Program-made: the position numbers and the translations under genes | Notes under the pieces: model-generated | What the model saw: only the letters and a program-made list of their open reading frames with translations | Told to the model about the DNA's origin: nothing | The model's database searches: none | Part shown: positions 49,121 through 62,300 of the stretch, in pieces | Layout of the letters: each line of letters starts with the position of its first letter | How positions within the stretch are numbered: position 1 is the stretch's first letter | Source of the DNA: Pelargonium tetragonum | Taxonomy: Eukaryota; Streptophyta; Magnoliopsida; Geraniales; Geraniaceae | Reading direction: 5' to 3' | Length of the DNA stretch: 64,000 bases | NCBI GenBank assembly: GCA_036897445.1 | Contig: JAYMTL010000052.1 | Location: 1-64,000 of the forward strand

Positions 49121-51885
49121 AGATTTTTATTTAATAAGAGGATTCCGGTGACATTAAATAAATCGTTTATAGCAGGTAAGTGAAAAAAGGAACCCTCCGC
49201 AACAATTTTGACGATTTTTCTTTTACTCTCCTTTGCTTAGGTTCCAGTTTTCTTATTACTACTTTTCAAGTTGAGAAGCTTTCGAGAAGGGCTTGAAAAC
49301 ACCTATGCTATGACTCTTACTTTCCTAAACTCATTAATACTAAAAGGCAGATTTAGTTTAAAAGTGAAAAAGTTGTAAAGAGTCCTTTGAGGAAGTCAAA
49401 ATAGAAAATTAACACCCAAGCGTGTCATCGAAGAGGGGAGGAGAGATATTGTAAACTTTTCTAAGGTATTATATAAAAATTTTTGGTATTGGTCTTAAAA
49501 TAAGGTATAGTTAATTCCGCGAAACAAGTAACTTATATGCTAGGATAGAAACGCTAAAGCTGAAGCCTCTACTAATAAAAACATTGCTAGAAAGTTAAAA
49601 GGGGCTCCGAAGCTCTTACTCTTGCTTTTTTGAAATTATAGCGCCTATTTTTGATTTACGAGAAATCAAAAATCTACTGTATATCTTTTGAGAAAGAGCC
49701 TATGTAAAAGCATAAGTAAGCTTTTTTGGGGACGCTTATTAAATGCTATTAAAATTCCGGGTCTCCCCTTATGTTACTATGCTAAAGGACTCTACGAGAA
49801 TTGATGGGCTCTAAAAAGCTACTTTATTTTCAAATACATACAACAATACTAGGGTTTCCCTTTTTAAGAGTGGGAGGGCTCCCTACAAAAATTTCTTAGA
49901 AAGGCTTTTATTAATTCGAAAGGGAACTCCTTTGTTACAGTATTCTATTCTTGGAAAGACTTGAACCAACGACTTTTCAATGAAAAAGGCTCCCGCATTA
50001 CCAAGTATTAACCCCGTAGATAGCTGGATATCTAAATTCCGCAATAGTTACTAGTTTTAAAGGGATTCTTGGCTTCACAAAAATGAAAGTTTTTCTACAA
50101 TACCTAAAAAGTTAGTTTCAGGATAACAAAAATCTTTCAAAATTTATAGCTATGAAACCCCAAAAATAAAAAAAATAAGGGAATTTATGATATTGAAATT
50201 AAAAAGAGACTCTTCGGATATTCTAGTACAGGGGCCATACTCAAAAGGATTGCTTAGTATCATATAAAAGCAGTAAAAGTAACAGGATCCCTATCCGTAT
50301 ATCTCGTGGTTTAAACTTTCCAACAGTATAAGAATACTCTTTTATAACTACCAATTTACATTACTAAGAGGGCATAAGCCAACTACCAAAAAAATATTAA
50401 CGAAATCCCTTATTATCCTGTGACCCCCTATTCTGGAAAAAGCTGCCTGCATTAAAGGTTCGTTTCTCTATCTAGGGTTGGAAATTCCTATAGGAAAATC
50501 CAGTAAAGCTTGTAATGAAATTTAGGCGATTCAGAAGTCCCTATTATATATACATAGGAATGAAAAGCAAAACAAGGCCATTTTTAATCTTTATTTAAAT
50601 TGAAAGTAGGGTTTTCCGTAAAGCTTAAGTACATACAGTCTATAAGAGTCTTGAGGATAATACAACTAAGAAATTTCTAGTTCAGTTTAAGTTCTTACGT
50701 TACGCGAAAATACACGCTCTCAGTCCTGGGTAGAGTCTTTATATAAATACACAAGGTCCGTAGACGAGCAACGAAATCCATATAAAGTCATTTTTATCCG
50801 CTTCCTTGCATCCCAAGTCATCCTTATTATTATATAGTAAACTAAAAAATTGAAAACCTGAGGCATACCAATAAGATAAACTATGACTTTGTCCCTAAAC
50901 ACGCTTTAACCAAGCAAAGTTTATACTCCCTAACCGATATCCCCAGGGTCCAATATGAAGGGGCAGATAAACGAGTTTACTATTGTACAACAACTAAGGA
51001 AGGATATACTTGCAGAGGGACTAAACTATTCCTTATTCTACTTTAGGCTTATTATTTATCTTATTTTAAGTGTACCTAGTGCCTAACTAAAATCGAGACA
51101 TTCTTTCTTATGCTGTATTATACTCCTTCCTATTCCCTATTCACTTCTGCAAAAAATCCAGTTTGATTTATGTCGCGCGGAAGCCCTTATATAAAAAGAA
51201 AATTTCCATTACTGAAATTAGGTGCTGAGCAAAGCCATTTACTTACTATAGACCAGATTTATTTACAACCTATATAAAGAGAAAGCTCTAAGTGCGTATA
51301 AAATAAGTGTTACAAAAAGGGGTTAATTTAACCAGAACAACTTGAGAGCTTTACTTTCAAGACTGCCCAGAGCCTTTAATTATGAATTGGATAAAGCTTG
51401 TAAAATCTTCCTAATCAAAAATATACCTAAGAAGTTTTTACTGTTTTACGGCGAATCGAAGTTTTCCGCTTCTCTTTCTAGGATTGCCTTCTCTTATTTT
51501 AACCCTCGGTTACAAAAAAATTTTATATTTAACAGGGCTCAAAGCTCTATAGAAATTAAAAAAAGTAGGTACCCGAGATTTATATCTTAGAGTTCTCTAT
51601 CTATAAACAGGAATCCAGTTTTGAGTAGAGGATTTCGCAAGGGTTTTTATAAAAGCTGCTTTTTAGTAAAATATATAGATACCAACTCGCCGGGCTCTAG
51701 TGTAGAAAATTAAGAAAATAAAAAACCTTCACCCCTTTTCGGGTTAATACTACAACGGAACGCAGTAAACAAAATTCTTTTATCTTCTTACTTGATAAAT
51801 ATATAGATTTTTTGTGGTTTATTAGTTTTCTCTTGTATAAAATTCTGACACCCGATAGTTGTTGTATTGACAAGTTAAGCTATTC

Positions 51886-52206
51886 TTAGTCTAGTTCCGG
51901 GCTCCTTAAGTTTCTATATTGAGTGCGCTTGGATGATCCCCAGTTTTCTAAACATATCAAGAGAGTCCATTTGTTCTCTATTTCTCGTTGAGTCGCTTTG
52001 AAAACAAAGAGCGGAAGAGTTTCGAGGATCCTTATATAGGTTAGTTCATGCTTTACTGCCCAAGTCCATGATTTTCTGGTAGTCTTGACGTTTTCAGGAA
52101 TGTCTTTACTAAGCCTTGGGTATTTCCTCATTACATTAAGAAAAAGTTTATCAAAGAAGTGAAAGATTCTGTATCTAAGCAAAGGGCTTGGCTTAGGAAT
52201 ACTCAT
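51886..52206 (-). CDS. Doubtful 106-codon open frame
   Basis: This is the longest open frame in the window and starts with a true ATG (52206 on the minus strand). The peptide is basic with four tryptophans; no motif, signal peptide or membrane segment is evident. The DNA under it is less biased than its surroundings: 7 CA+TG to 4 AC+GT and 5 TA to 6 AT in 51901-51960. That may mean a preserved segment, or may simply explain why no stop occurs. By length alone a few such frames are expected by chance in 64 kb. No promoter, intron or neighbouring gene supports it. Confidence 0.15.
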   Translation of the reverse strand: MSIPKPSPLLRYRIFHFFDKLFLNVMRKYPRLSKDIPENVKTTRKSWTWAVKHELTYIRILETLPLFVFKATQREIENKWTLLICLENWGSSKRTQYRNLRSPELD

Positions 52207-53741
52207 TCATAGTTTCATTTCTACATAATAAAGGTTCCTGTACAGTGAAGCATCTCGACTAGCATAGAAGACTAACTTAAAGTTTGAAAGTTATATCTAT
52301 CAAGGTAGGGATAAGCCTCGACTAACTAAATTACGTGTATTATGGATTATTATCCTTAGCGCTCTTCCCATGCTTACTTTTCTAAGAGAGGCCCCTCTTT
52401 TTACTGACCAACTATCTTTAAGTATATTAAGCGGGTTCGCTGAGATACGAATAGTAAAACCTTTGAGTGGACCCTAGCCAATAGTTTAGAATTTCTTATC
52501 TTATAAAAACGCCCTCAACTTCAGAAGAAAACTCTGCTCCTAAAAAGGAATCCCTTGTATAAAGAAGATAGCCCCGTAAAGTACACGGACTTTACCTCTT
52601 GTTCTCTTGTTCTATGCTTCTATATCTTTTTATTTATATTATAAGGATATTTCTATTCTGGATTTCCAGTAGATTTAATTACGACTTTTGCCTATTTGGC
52701 CTAAGGAAGCTACCTTTGCATGCTAGCCCTAAAACCCGGGAAATAGTTATCTGCGAGAATTTAGTTTCAGATAAACTTCGGAATCAAAAAGGTAAACTCA
52801 CATCCCACTAAAAATTTTAGTACAGTAAAGTAAATCGGTAGGTAGGGTAATGGAAACTTGGGTTAAAGTCGTCAAAGAGCATACCAAGAAAGATAATTTA
52901 TTATAAAGTATACTGTATATTCTACACTTTTTTTGGTTTGACTTAAGTACATATTTCATGCGAATCTTTCATTAAGTGTAAAGTATTATAACTTTTGAAC
53001 TTACGTATTATGATCTTGAAATTACTTTGAACTTTTTTAAGCAACCATAGGTTGCCCTTTCGGACAAAAGTAACCCAGTAGTTAGGCTGTGCTTGTTAGC
53101 TCTTTTATGGGTATTCAGGACTCACTTTCTTAAACAAAGTTCAAATTCAGGGGTAACTACTACTAATATTTAATATATAACGAGTAAGCAAAGAAGCTCT
53201 CTTTTTCTCTTCTGAAAACCCATAAAAGAGTTTCTATAGAATTCCGACTTTCCTACTTACCACAAACAAAAGGTATCGATTAAGGTTAAAAAATTCCAAG
53301 TTTAATTAGTTAATATAAAATGAAATTAACTGGAGTGAAACTAGTTCTTTCGTTAGTTAGTAGGTTTCGATGAGATGACTTGTAGTGAACTCTTCTTTAA
53401 TAAGAGCTTATTTACTTAAACCTTCATTTTGTTCTAAGTAAGGTGTGAATCATTACAGATTCTATTTATGCCAAACTTTTAAACTTTTTATAAGCTAATT
53501 CGTTGTTATTAATAACAGAGGGGTTAACCCTATTATAGTTTTAAGAACTTCAGCTTATGTATCTTTATTTATGGGATCCTTTCGCAAATTGACCTACTCA
53601 CTTTCACTTGGATGCTTTTTTGAAACTCCTTTTCATGTCTTCTTCATCGATAGATCTTTTCAGGTAGTTATAGACGAGTAGAGAATACATGATAAAATTA
53701 GAGAGGGTGTACTTTAAAAACAAGATTACAACCAATTAATT

Positions 53742-53760
53742 ATTCTTATTCGTTGGTAAA
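53742..53760 (+). repeat. 19-bp exact dispersed repeat, copy 2
   Basis: Exact same-orientation match to 23835-23853. The flanks are unrelated by eye. Confidence 0.5.
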
Positions 53761-54779
53761 CTAGTCTATTTTTTTAGCTAAATTTCGTCCGTGAGTATCA
53801 AGGGTAAGGATTAAACTCAATTTAGTGCTATCTTCTCTAATTTTCGTCAACGAAAGCGTCTAAGTTTGCCTAGAAAAAAGGAGATTGCTATCAATTTATG
53901 TTGGTACTGATGCTTGCTATTATCGGCTTACTCCTAAAGTACACACTAATAATCGGAACGGAGTTACTCGTCATTTAGAACGACTGCCGACGGTTCAACC
54001 CGGGGTTACGCTCGACTTTATACAAGACTTGCTTAGGCATTACTAGAATCTTAATTTACACACTCTCGCTTTCATTGTCAGAGCAAAAGTAAGTAGTATA
54101 CAAAATAAGACTTATAAGCCTTTAAATTTCATCCGGATTTTACATAGTATAATCCCGAATGCTTTCTATTTTTTAATGAAATCAAGTATCAGAATCCCTG
54201 CTGCGCAGGAAAGTCAAAGTTCGAGTTGGACCGAGGTTAAAAAATCAAAAGTAAAGCCCTAAAAAGGGAATTCTAGCTGCTGCTAAAATTAGAACAACAA
54301 TTCTAAAAAATAGTGACGAATGTACGGGAAAACGCTTTAGCTTTACATTCTCCAGTCATTTTATTTATAACCTTTGTTATATTCTTTATATAACTTATTC
54401 TAACCTTAAAGTTATTTACTATGTATTTTACAAAGTTTTAGTAATTTTGAGGAGCCCTTATTATTCTAGTGAGTTATGCTATTAATTACATTACCTAGTC
54501 CAAGATCTGAAATTAACAAATTCTACCAAGCGTTAAGAAGAAAGTGAACAAAGCTACGAGGCACTCTTAGCGTGTTCCAACTAAAAACTAAAGGATCAAA
54601 TATATAATAAAATAGGATAGCTGTCTCATTTTCATTTTAATGGATTTAAGCTCTAAAAAGCTATAAGAGAGTTTATATAGACTTCAGTCCCAGGTAAGCT
54701 TTTTTACACATGAAGTAGATATTCCAAAAGTCTTGGGATGTAATTACTTTAATTTCACGTTCCTTGAAGAGGTTATCAC

Positions 54780-56320
54780 AAATAGACTACTATATTACCA
54801 TTACCAGCAGTTATTAAGGCAGTTTTATATAACTTAGACTCCTTTCTCTCTTGTAAAAAAAACTCATGTATTTCTATCTCATTAGTCTTAGTCGAAACTT
54901 TTCCTTAATTAGGCCTCTCATGTAAGCTATATGCATTTACATTTCTTATAGTAGGACTTTTTTCCCGTACTTAACTTATGAAAAATTCCGTTTAGTTTTA
55001 GAGGGCTTTCTTCTTTTTACTGGGGGATATAGTGCAAGTTCAGCTTTTTTCGTCCTATTAGTCCAGGTTTGCTAGGAGAATACCTATACAAAATTGTCTT
55101 GGGAGAACCCTTTTGTCTTTTTAAAATCTTGGAGAAATTCAAGAAAGGGGATTTTTATTAAGAGTACGCGATGTCCTGATCTCAGGATCCGGATTCTTTT
55201 TGCTTTTAAAGAAAGAGTCACTGTAAGATCTTCGCGATTCTTAAGATTGTAAGTAGGTCCTTTTATCCTTATATTATACTTGGCTTAGAAAGCACTTTAT
55301 TTGTTATCTTAGGCATAAAAAGAATAGGGTATAAAAGTTATTAAGACCCCTCAAATTCTTATAAAATTCTATATTATTCTCTTTCCGGATTAAAGGCAAA
55401 CAAGTCCAGACCCTTACTTTCAGAACTCCTTATCCTCTCCTGTAAAAACAAAAGCATTTCTATTATTTTAGTAATCAATTAGACTTTTTATTTATAGGAG
55501 TAAGGGCCTAATCTTGTTGTATAGAGATAAGAGTAGTCATCATAGTTGTTAAGGTATACCCCCCCATTTGTTTTTATCGTTAAGGAGTATTGAGCCTTAT
55601 AGAGTATTGGAAAGAGTCCTTTTTACCGACTGAAGGGAGACGAAGGAGGTTTATGTTACTAGTAATTGTAGAGGCTGACTTATACACTATGAGCTATGAG
55701 ACCCAATTATTCTTTTCTTTCATATCTAACTCTAAATTCCTCTTCTTATTAGCTTTCTTACTCTGTATCAGGATCCTTATTTCTAAGTCTTCAGAAGAGC
55801 TCTTATATTAGGGAGAGCTAAACCCGTACCCAGTGGAGCTGCTTTACTTTTTTTATTTTATTGTAATTAAAGTAAGGAGTTGTTAGGAGAGAGTTCCCCC
55901 GCTGCTGTCAGTTTTCTGAAGGAGAGTATAAAATGTATTAAATCGCATGAAAAAGGCTAAAAGAGGGATACACTGAACTTGTGTTTTACTGCACTTAAAT
56001 TGCCTTACAAAAAGCTTGATATTCTTGTAAATAATCTGGGTTTAGGGAAAAACCACAGATTTGAGGACTTTTGCAGCTAAACCTTGACTCTTACTCTCTA
56101 TCCGTATCGGTATCTTATTCCTTGGAGCTAGACCTTTCCTGGGGTTATGGGTCTTACTATACCTCTTGTCGCTTTCTTAGCCTTGATAGCCTTATCTTAC
56201 CTAGAACTCCTCTACCTGTCTTATGGACCAGGAAAACAGCAACTCCCTTACTAAGTTCTATTTGGGAAACTGTTCTTACTAGAATTCTTAGAGGAGTACC
56301 TATTCCCCTTTAGTTTAAGT
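54780..56320. repeat. RIP-like eroded repeat relic(s)
   Basis: The + strand is T/C-biased. In 56161-56220 I count 6 TA to 2 AT and 3 CA+TG to 6 AC+GT. The minus strand at 56080-56300 has a basic, glycine/proline-containing coding look, and + strand frames at 55590-55811 and 56071-56313 appear to be its shadows. One or two adjoining relics may be present; no ends were found. Confidence 0.4.
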
Positions 56321-59300
56321 ACGAAATTCCCTGAGTTCTAAACGGGTCCTTACCGGAAACAAATTACTTGGGTTTTAGAGATGGGAAACAAAGGAACACT
56401 GCTCTAATTTTAAAAATCAGCAATAGGGTATTACACAAACCCTTTAAGTTATTAGATAGGAGTGGAATAGTTAGTAATAGGTATAGTTTATTTCTCTTAT
56501 TGGAGCTATACTCTTACAGACCCTTGGCGGGGCTTTTTCACAGTCGTATTTTGAGACGAGAGACTCTGTGATTACAAATTTGGATTAAACGAAGCGGACC
56601 AACACCCTATAGGAGGCTCCCTTTAGGGATACAATCTCTAAAAATTAGGATCGCTTTCTGTATACTTTATATTAATTCACCTTGTAAACAAAAAGCTTCG
56701 GCTGTCTCTACTGAATTAATTGGGAATTCGCTAAGACACACGTTTTCTAGTATGATATGCTTGTTACCAAAAAATATATAAGCAACTCCTTGTTAGCTAT
56801 AAACTTGCTTTTTTGAATATGATACAGAGCCCGCTATGGGTAAAGTATAAAAGGGTCTTGGAAACATAGATAAAGTCATCACCACCCTCTAGTTATAGGG
56901 GTAGCTCCTTATATACAGGATTCGCGGGGTCTATTCTGTCCCGTTCTAAGGTTCAATTTTTATTAGTTATCTAGGCAAATAGGGATTTAAAAAAGTAAGC
57001 CCCCTTTACCTTTAAAGCCTCGAGAAGAGCCAAATTCCTTTGATTTTATCCTGCGTATATTGTGCCTTTCTTGCTAATCTTGGGAGATACTCTGTCAACT
57101 GGGAATGCTTTGAGAGTTTAAAACTGAGAAGTAGGAGTCCTAAAGGAGGCGCTTGGTAGAGCTTTTATATAGATAAGGTCAAGGCCCTCCTTCTGTGTAT
57201 TTCCTTAAAACTCTTAGATAATAAGGTATACTCGTTAGGTTCTCCCGGCTATTTGGAGTCGTTAACATAACATAAATATAATAGCAGTTTGTATTATTGA
57301 GGAAATAATAACCTGCGTTTAGCAGTTTTAAAAGCGTTAACTTACGTTCCTCCTATCTCGTTATAAAATTACAAGTAGAAACTCAAAAGTAATGGAGATT
57401 CTTGAAAGGGGTCCCGTACTTGTAGGCCGCATGCTTGTGAACTCTAGACTTTTACGGAAGCGCTAGTTTGTTCCTTTGATATCCTGAAACAGGTCTAGAG
57501 TAATTAATAGAGTTTCCTCAATAAGTTGACAGAATTTGGAGGGATTCCTTAGTCCTTAGTAAAGTCTAGTTTATTAAAGACGCTTACATAGCACATAACA
57601 CTGAATTAGACGAAGCTTCTAGGAGCTCTTTATTATAGATACGTACAAAACCGGATTAAGTCCTTAAGAAACCCTTTTGCGATATGTAAGTCTTAGTAAA
57701 AAGCCCCCGGGTAATGTTTAGATAATTATATGGGTACTTATTACAGTAAATAGAAACTGAATTTTGGAAGTCAATCTCCTTCTAATTAGAAGAATATCAT
57801 ACTTTTGCAATATGTATAGAACTAGGAGGACCCCTTTTGACTTTTAAGTAATAGCCGTTTCCTGATATTAAGAGACCCCGTGGGAGTTCCAGCGAAGTTG
57901 GTTTTAAAGAATAGGACCGGGCATGCTTTTAAGCTTTGTACTATACCTATGATACTAAAAATAGGGGTTTAGATTGTTTCCTCAGTTTGACTCAAATCCG
58001 CATTGGGCAATCTCTTATTGTAGTAAAAAAACTCAATAGGGCGCTTGGATCTTATAGACACTTGTTTTGAACTTTCTCAAACAGCTATTAGCAAGATCCT
58101 TAGTAAAAAGAGTCAATATTTGCAGGTTTCGGTGTCTCATAATTTTAGCGAACAATTTTTGTATTCATATTCTGGGCTGACAATATAGGGTTCTGCTTAT
58201 TGAGGTTTAGTATAACTAGTAATCCTTAGGGTAAACTTTGAATTCGCTTAAGCTTAAGATAGAGAGCTTCAACAATTCTTATCCTGGGGTCTTTCCTGAA
58301 ATTTTAGCTTGTTAAACGGGGCCTTGATTCTATTTAATTTGGAGGTTCAAGCAATGTCAAAAGTCCCCTAGTAGTTATCAACAAGTATCCCTGTAGTATT
58401 AGTTTAAAGTTCTAAGGAATAAGTTAGAATGGGTTTTATAGCAAAACTATCTTAGGCATGCGTCATAAAATGTAGAACTGAGTTAGAGTCTCGCGAGTCT
58501 TGTACTTTTTGGTTTTGATAGGGAAACTTATAATAATTTAGGAAGGAGTCTCCTAATTCGACAAAAGAAAAGTCTATCAAGCTTTCCTGTTTATAATAAA
58601 GAATTCCGGAGCTTTCTTAGATCCACGACTAATAACTGCTGTCTTTAGTATACTGGGGCTTAATCCTTTTGTAAGTAGCTATCTCCTTAGTTTGGTACCT
58701 AATATTTAAACCCCTTAGAGTCACAGGTATAACCAAGGTCTTGCGATTAGAATCTATGCCTTTTCTTAGGTCATAGCTTCCTTTTCTTTTAACAAAAAGG
58801 GGATAAGGTTTACCTTTTGGAAGGTGCTTAGGAGTTCATTTTACTGTGGTTTACTAGGCTTCACAAAGTACTTCATTTGGAGACGCGGATTCTATAAGGG
58901 ATGGAGCTACTTCCGAGTAACAGATATAGCACAGGGGTCCTTATCATTTTTGTACAAAAGTTTTAACTTAAAGGACTCCCTTACCGTAACAGTAAATCAG
59001 CTTTAGCTTCGATATTCTCGTTCCAAAACGAATCCGGGTTTTCAATAAACTTCATTTTCTGTGGCCTATACCCTATATAATCATACCGCAATCATTAATT
59101 TTAGGAGAATACCCCCTTAGCTTTAAATCCTTTTCCTATTCTTTTTTTTTTTGCTCTTCTTGCTTTCTCAAGAAGCTTTTATCAAAGCTTGCTTTTTATA
59201 AGGCATTAAGGAAGTCCTGTACCTTTACTTTATAGAATGAGTTAAAACTAGGCCGGTAGAACTTTCTCGGAACTTCTTAGGGAGTGCGGGTTTAAGCTCC

Positions 59301-62300
59301 AGCCCCCTCTTAAGCTTAAGATGAGTAACCTGTAGTAGCAAGAAGGAATAGTACACCCTACATTAAGGATTTAGGATCTTATAACTGCAGTATTTAACGC
59401 AAATCTCGTTTGAGTTTTCTAAGTTTTTTATGGGATCCTTTATTATTGTATATTCCCGGTTTGTTTAATAAGAATTACTAACCCCAAGCAGGGCAGTCAA
59501 GTTTACTCCCTAAGGCATTCCACAAAACTGTTTCTTATATAATTTTGAAGATAAGAATAAGAATTCTCTGCTTTTGTTAGGGTATTTAAGGGCTTTTTCT
59601 AATCCAAAAGATTATCCTATATCAGACACCACTTAATCAGCCTTACCAGAGGCCCGAAACGCCTTGATCTAACATTCCCATATATAGTGCCTAAACCCAA
59701 TAAGGATACTCTTTAGCAATAGAACCTATTAAATAAAAGGGGTACTTTTTTACTAGTAAATACCCTACCTTTGTTAGACCCCCTTTATTTTTGCTCTTTT
59801 GAGGGTCAGCCTCTTTTCTTGCATTATCCCCATTAAGTTAATAGAGAACCCCGATAGACTATACATCACTTTGTGTCTGAGTACTGAGTAAAGGGATTCC
59901 ACTAAAAGAATTCTCCAAGATATTTTATTTATACTACATATAGAGTTACGCGGAACTAAATTAAAGGGCACTAAAGATAGTCCAGAGAACAATAAAATAG
60001 GAAGATTTCAATCGGTTTAAGAGGTAACCTCTAACTAGAACCGAAAATGGCGTCTTGATAAACACTTTATTTTGTTGCCTTAGACTTGACAAAACTATTG
60101 ACAGGGTTACTTTATATATTAAGAGTATACCCTTGGAAAGATTGGCAGGGGAGCTTCATTTAACAGTCCTAAGCATTTTTTAGTAGTTTGCTTTGTGAAT
60201 TCAAAAAGTTTTTAAGTAAAAAAATGCTAAAAACGAAAGTTAAGGTCAAAAGTACACAACTCTAGACTACCCTGCTTTTACTGATAGAAGTATCTTCATT
60301 CCTCGGTATTACAGGACACCCAGACGTTAGCATCAACTCTCTTTATCTGAAAGCAACCCAATACCTTAGACTATTTCACTAACATAAACATAAGGGCCGC
60401 TTAGAAATTTTTCATTTCAGGATTTTCTTCACAGTAACATAGGAGATTTCTTCTTATTTTCTGATTAGGTCTCCTGTACAAGCCCACAAGGAATCCTCTT
60501 GTAAATTAACATGTAGTTATAGGATAGTAACTATTCCTAAAAGGTTGACACATAAAAAGCGGAATATTAAAGATTTTGAGCTCTTAAAACTCTATTCCCT
60601 GTATAAAATACCTAAGAAATCTTACCTATCATATAGACCTTTACACAAAACCTGGGACTTGCTTGCCCTATCATAAAAAAGTTTTATGTTAGAGGAGATC
60701 CTCAGTAAAAACTACCCGCTCAAGTTCTTTTTTGTGTATTCTTTAAAGTAATAAGTAGGGACAGATTTAATATTAAGTTAATGGAACTCCTTTTTGCCTT
60801 ATCCTTTTTTCTTTTTAGAAACACACCTTGTATTAGTTTATGAATCCTTTTATTCTACTAATAAGTAAAGCAAAAATATTATACAACCCGCTCTATTAAA
60901 ATAAAGCGGGTACTAGTTTGAAGCTCTCTTGCAACTTGAACCTTTACATGACCTTAATTTAATCTGCAAGGCTTGGTTGGAAGTGAGGTCTATATAAAAG
61001 CGATAATCTATCCTTATACCTTATAAGGGGAATCTAGCAAAGGTTTCCTATTAAGTGATTCTATTTTAAAAACGAACTTAAGCTTTTTATATTACTAAAT
61101 TTTTCTATCCAGCAGCCAGTCACTCCATATTTCTCGATGTGCAGTCAAGTAGACTTGTTGCCCTCGGTACAGGACTCCTCTTATCCCCCCGATATAAAAA
61201 TTCCTTAAAAGTAAAGTGTAGCAATTACATTTGTTTAAGGACAAAGTTTCTTTTATTATTTTTATTATATCGGTTTAATTGAAAAGTTTTAGCGGGAATT
61301 TGGACCATATAGCATATAGCAGGTTTGGAAAACTCGCCCTTTGATTACAAAGAATATTTTCTTAGTAAAACCCCTCGGAAAAACTTATTCGATAAACTAA
61401 TAAATATAATAGAACAGATAATCTTGTGTTATTGTGAATCCCCGGCATTCTCCCAGCCTTTAAAATAAAAGAAAGATTGTAATAAAATAAGATATCGTAA
61501 GCCTATTTCTCAGATAGAGTTTAATAAAAAAATTTTTTGGTTTGACTACTTGTATAGAATTAACATTATTTATAGTAGCTTTTCTCTGTGAGATATTAAA
61601 GCGGGGAGCTTGTAAATGGACTGAGTGAATACTTTTGTTTTAAATTAAAATTAAGATTTACTGCGTTTTCCTAAAAGGATAGTGGGTTATACTTTTTTAT
61701 TTGTTTCCTTTTAAGTGTAAAGTATAACAGCAAAAATGACCTGACAAGTTTTATACATTAAAAAGTGTAGTTACTTAAAAAGCTTTCGCAGGTGTCTCTT
61801 CTTCTCAAGAATAGATACACCCAATAAACAAGTGTTTGTTAATAAAAAAGAAGGTTATTATGAGAAAATGTACAAGTAAGGGAAAGATTCTGTACTATGT
61901 ATTTTTTTGAACTAAAGCGGGATTCCTTGGGGTGTACTGACTAAGCTATTTGTAGAATTTATTATGAAAATTTAATCATTACCAACTATAAGTATGTATT
62001 ACAATATGGGCTTACATATAAACCTTTCTGTCCTAATAGACGGAGAGTTGTCTTTTCTTTTTATTCCAAGGGCCCTAAAGCAATTCTAAACTCAATGAGT
62101 AAATCCACGAATTCTTCTTGGGGATTCTAAATCATATCTGGATAGTCCAAAGTAAAACAAGGGCTTCTTTGTCATTAAGTCGCATACAGTACGGTTTCTT
62201 TATCTCCGCAATAAAAAGGTATCGAAGATAGGTATGAAAGGTTTGGAGGTTTAAGAGGAGAAGTCTAGCTATGAGGTTATGCCCTATAATTACTGTATTC

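Larger units (their letters stand above)
49121..54779. other. Gene-free AT-rich DNA
   Basis: Apart from the doubtful minus-strand frame at 51886-52206, no gene is recognised in 5.7 kb. Mini-dyads continue (GGATCC at 50284, 52026 and 53574; GGATTCC at 49141; GGAATCC at 51609 and 52545). Antisense tRNA-like words at 49958-50005 are discussed in the findings. Confidence 0.45.

Noticed and set aside
56080-56240. Weak histone H3-like word order on the minus strand (PG.V.L..IR.Y)
   Set aside because: Only about a third of positions agree, and several differences need transversions, which RIP does not cause. Chance similarity in a basic, low-complexity translation is more likely.
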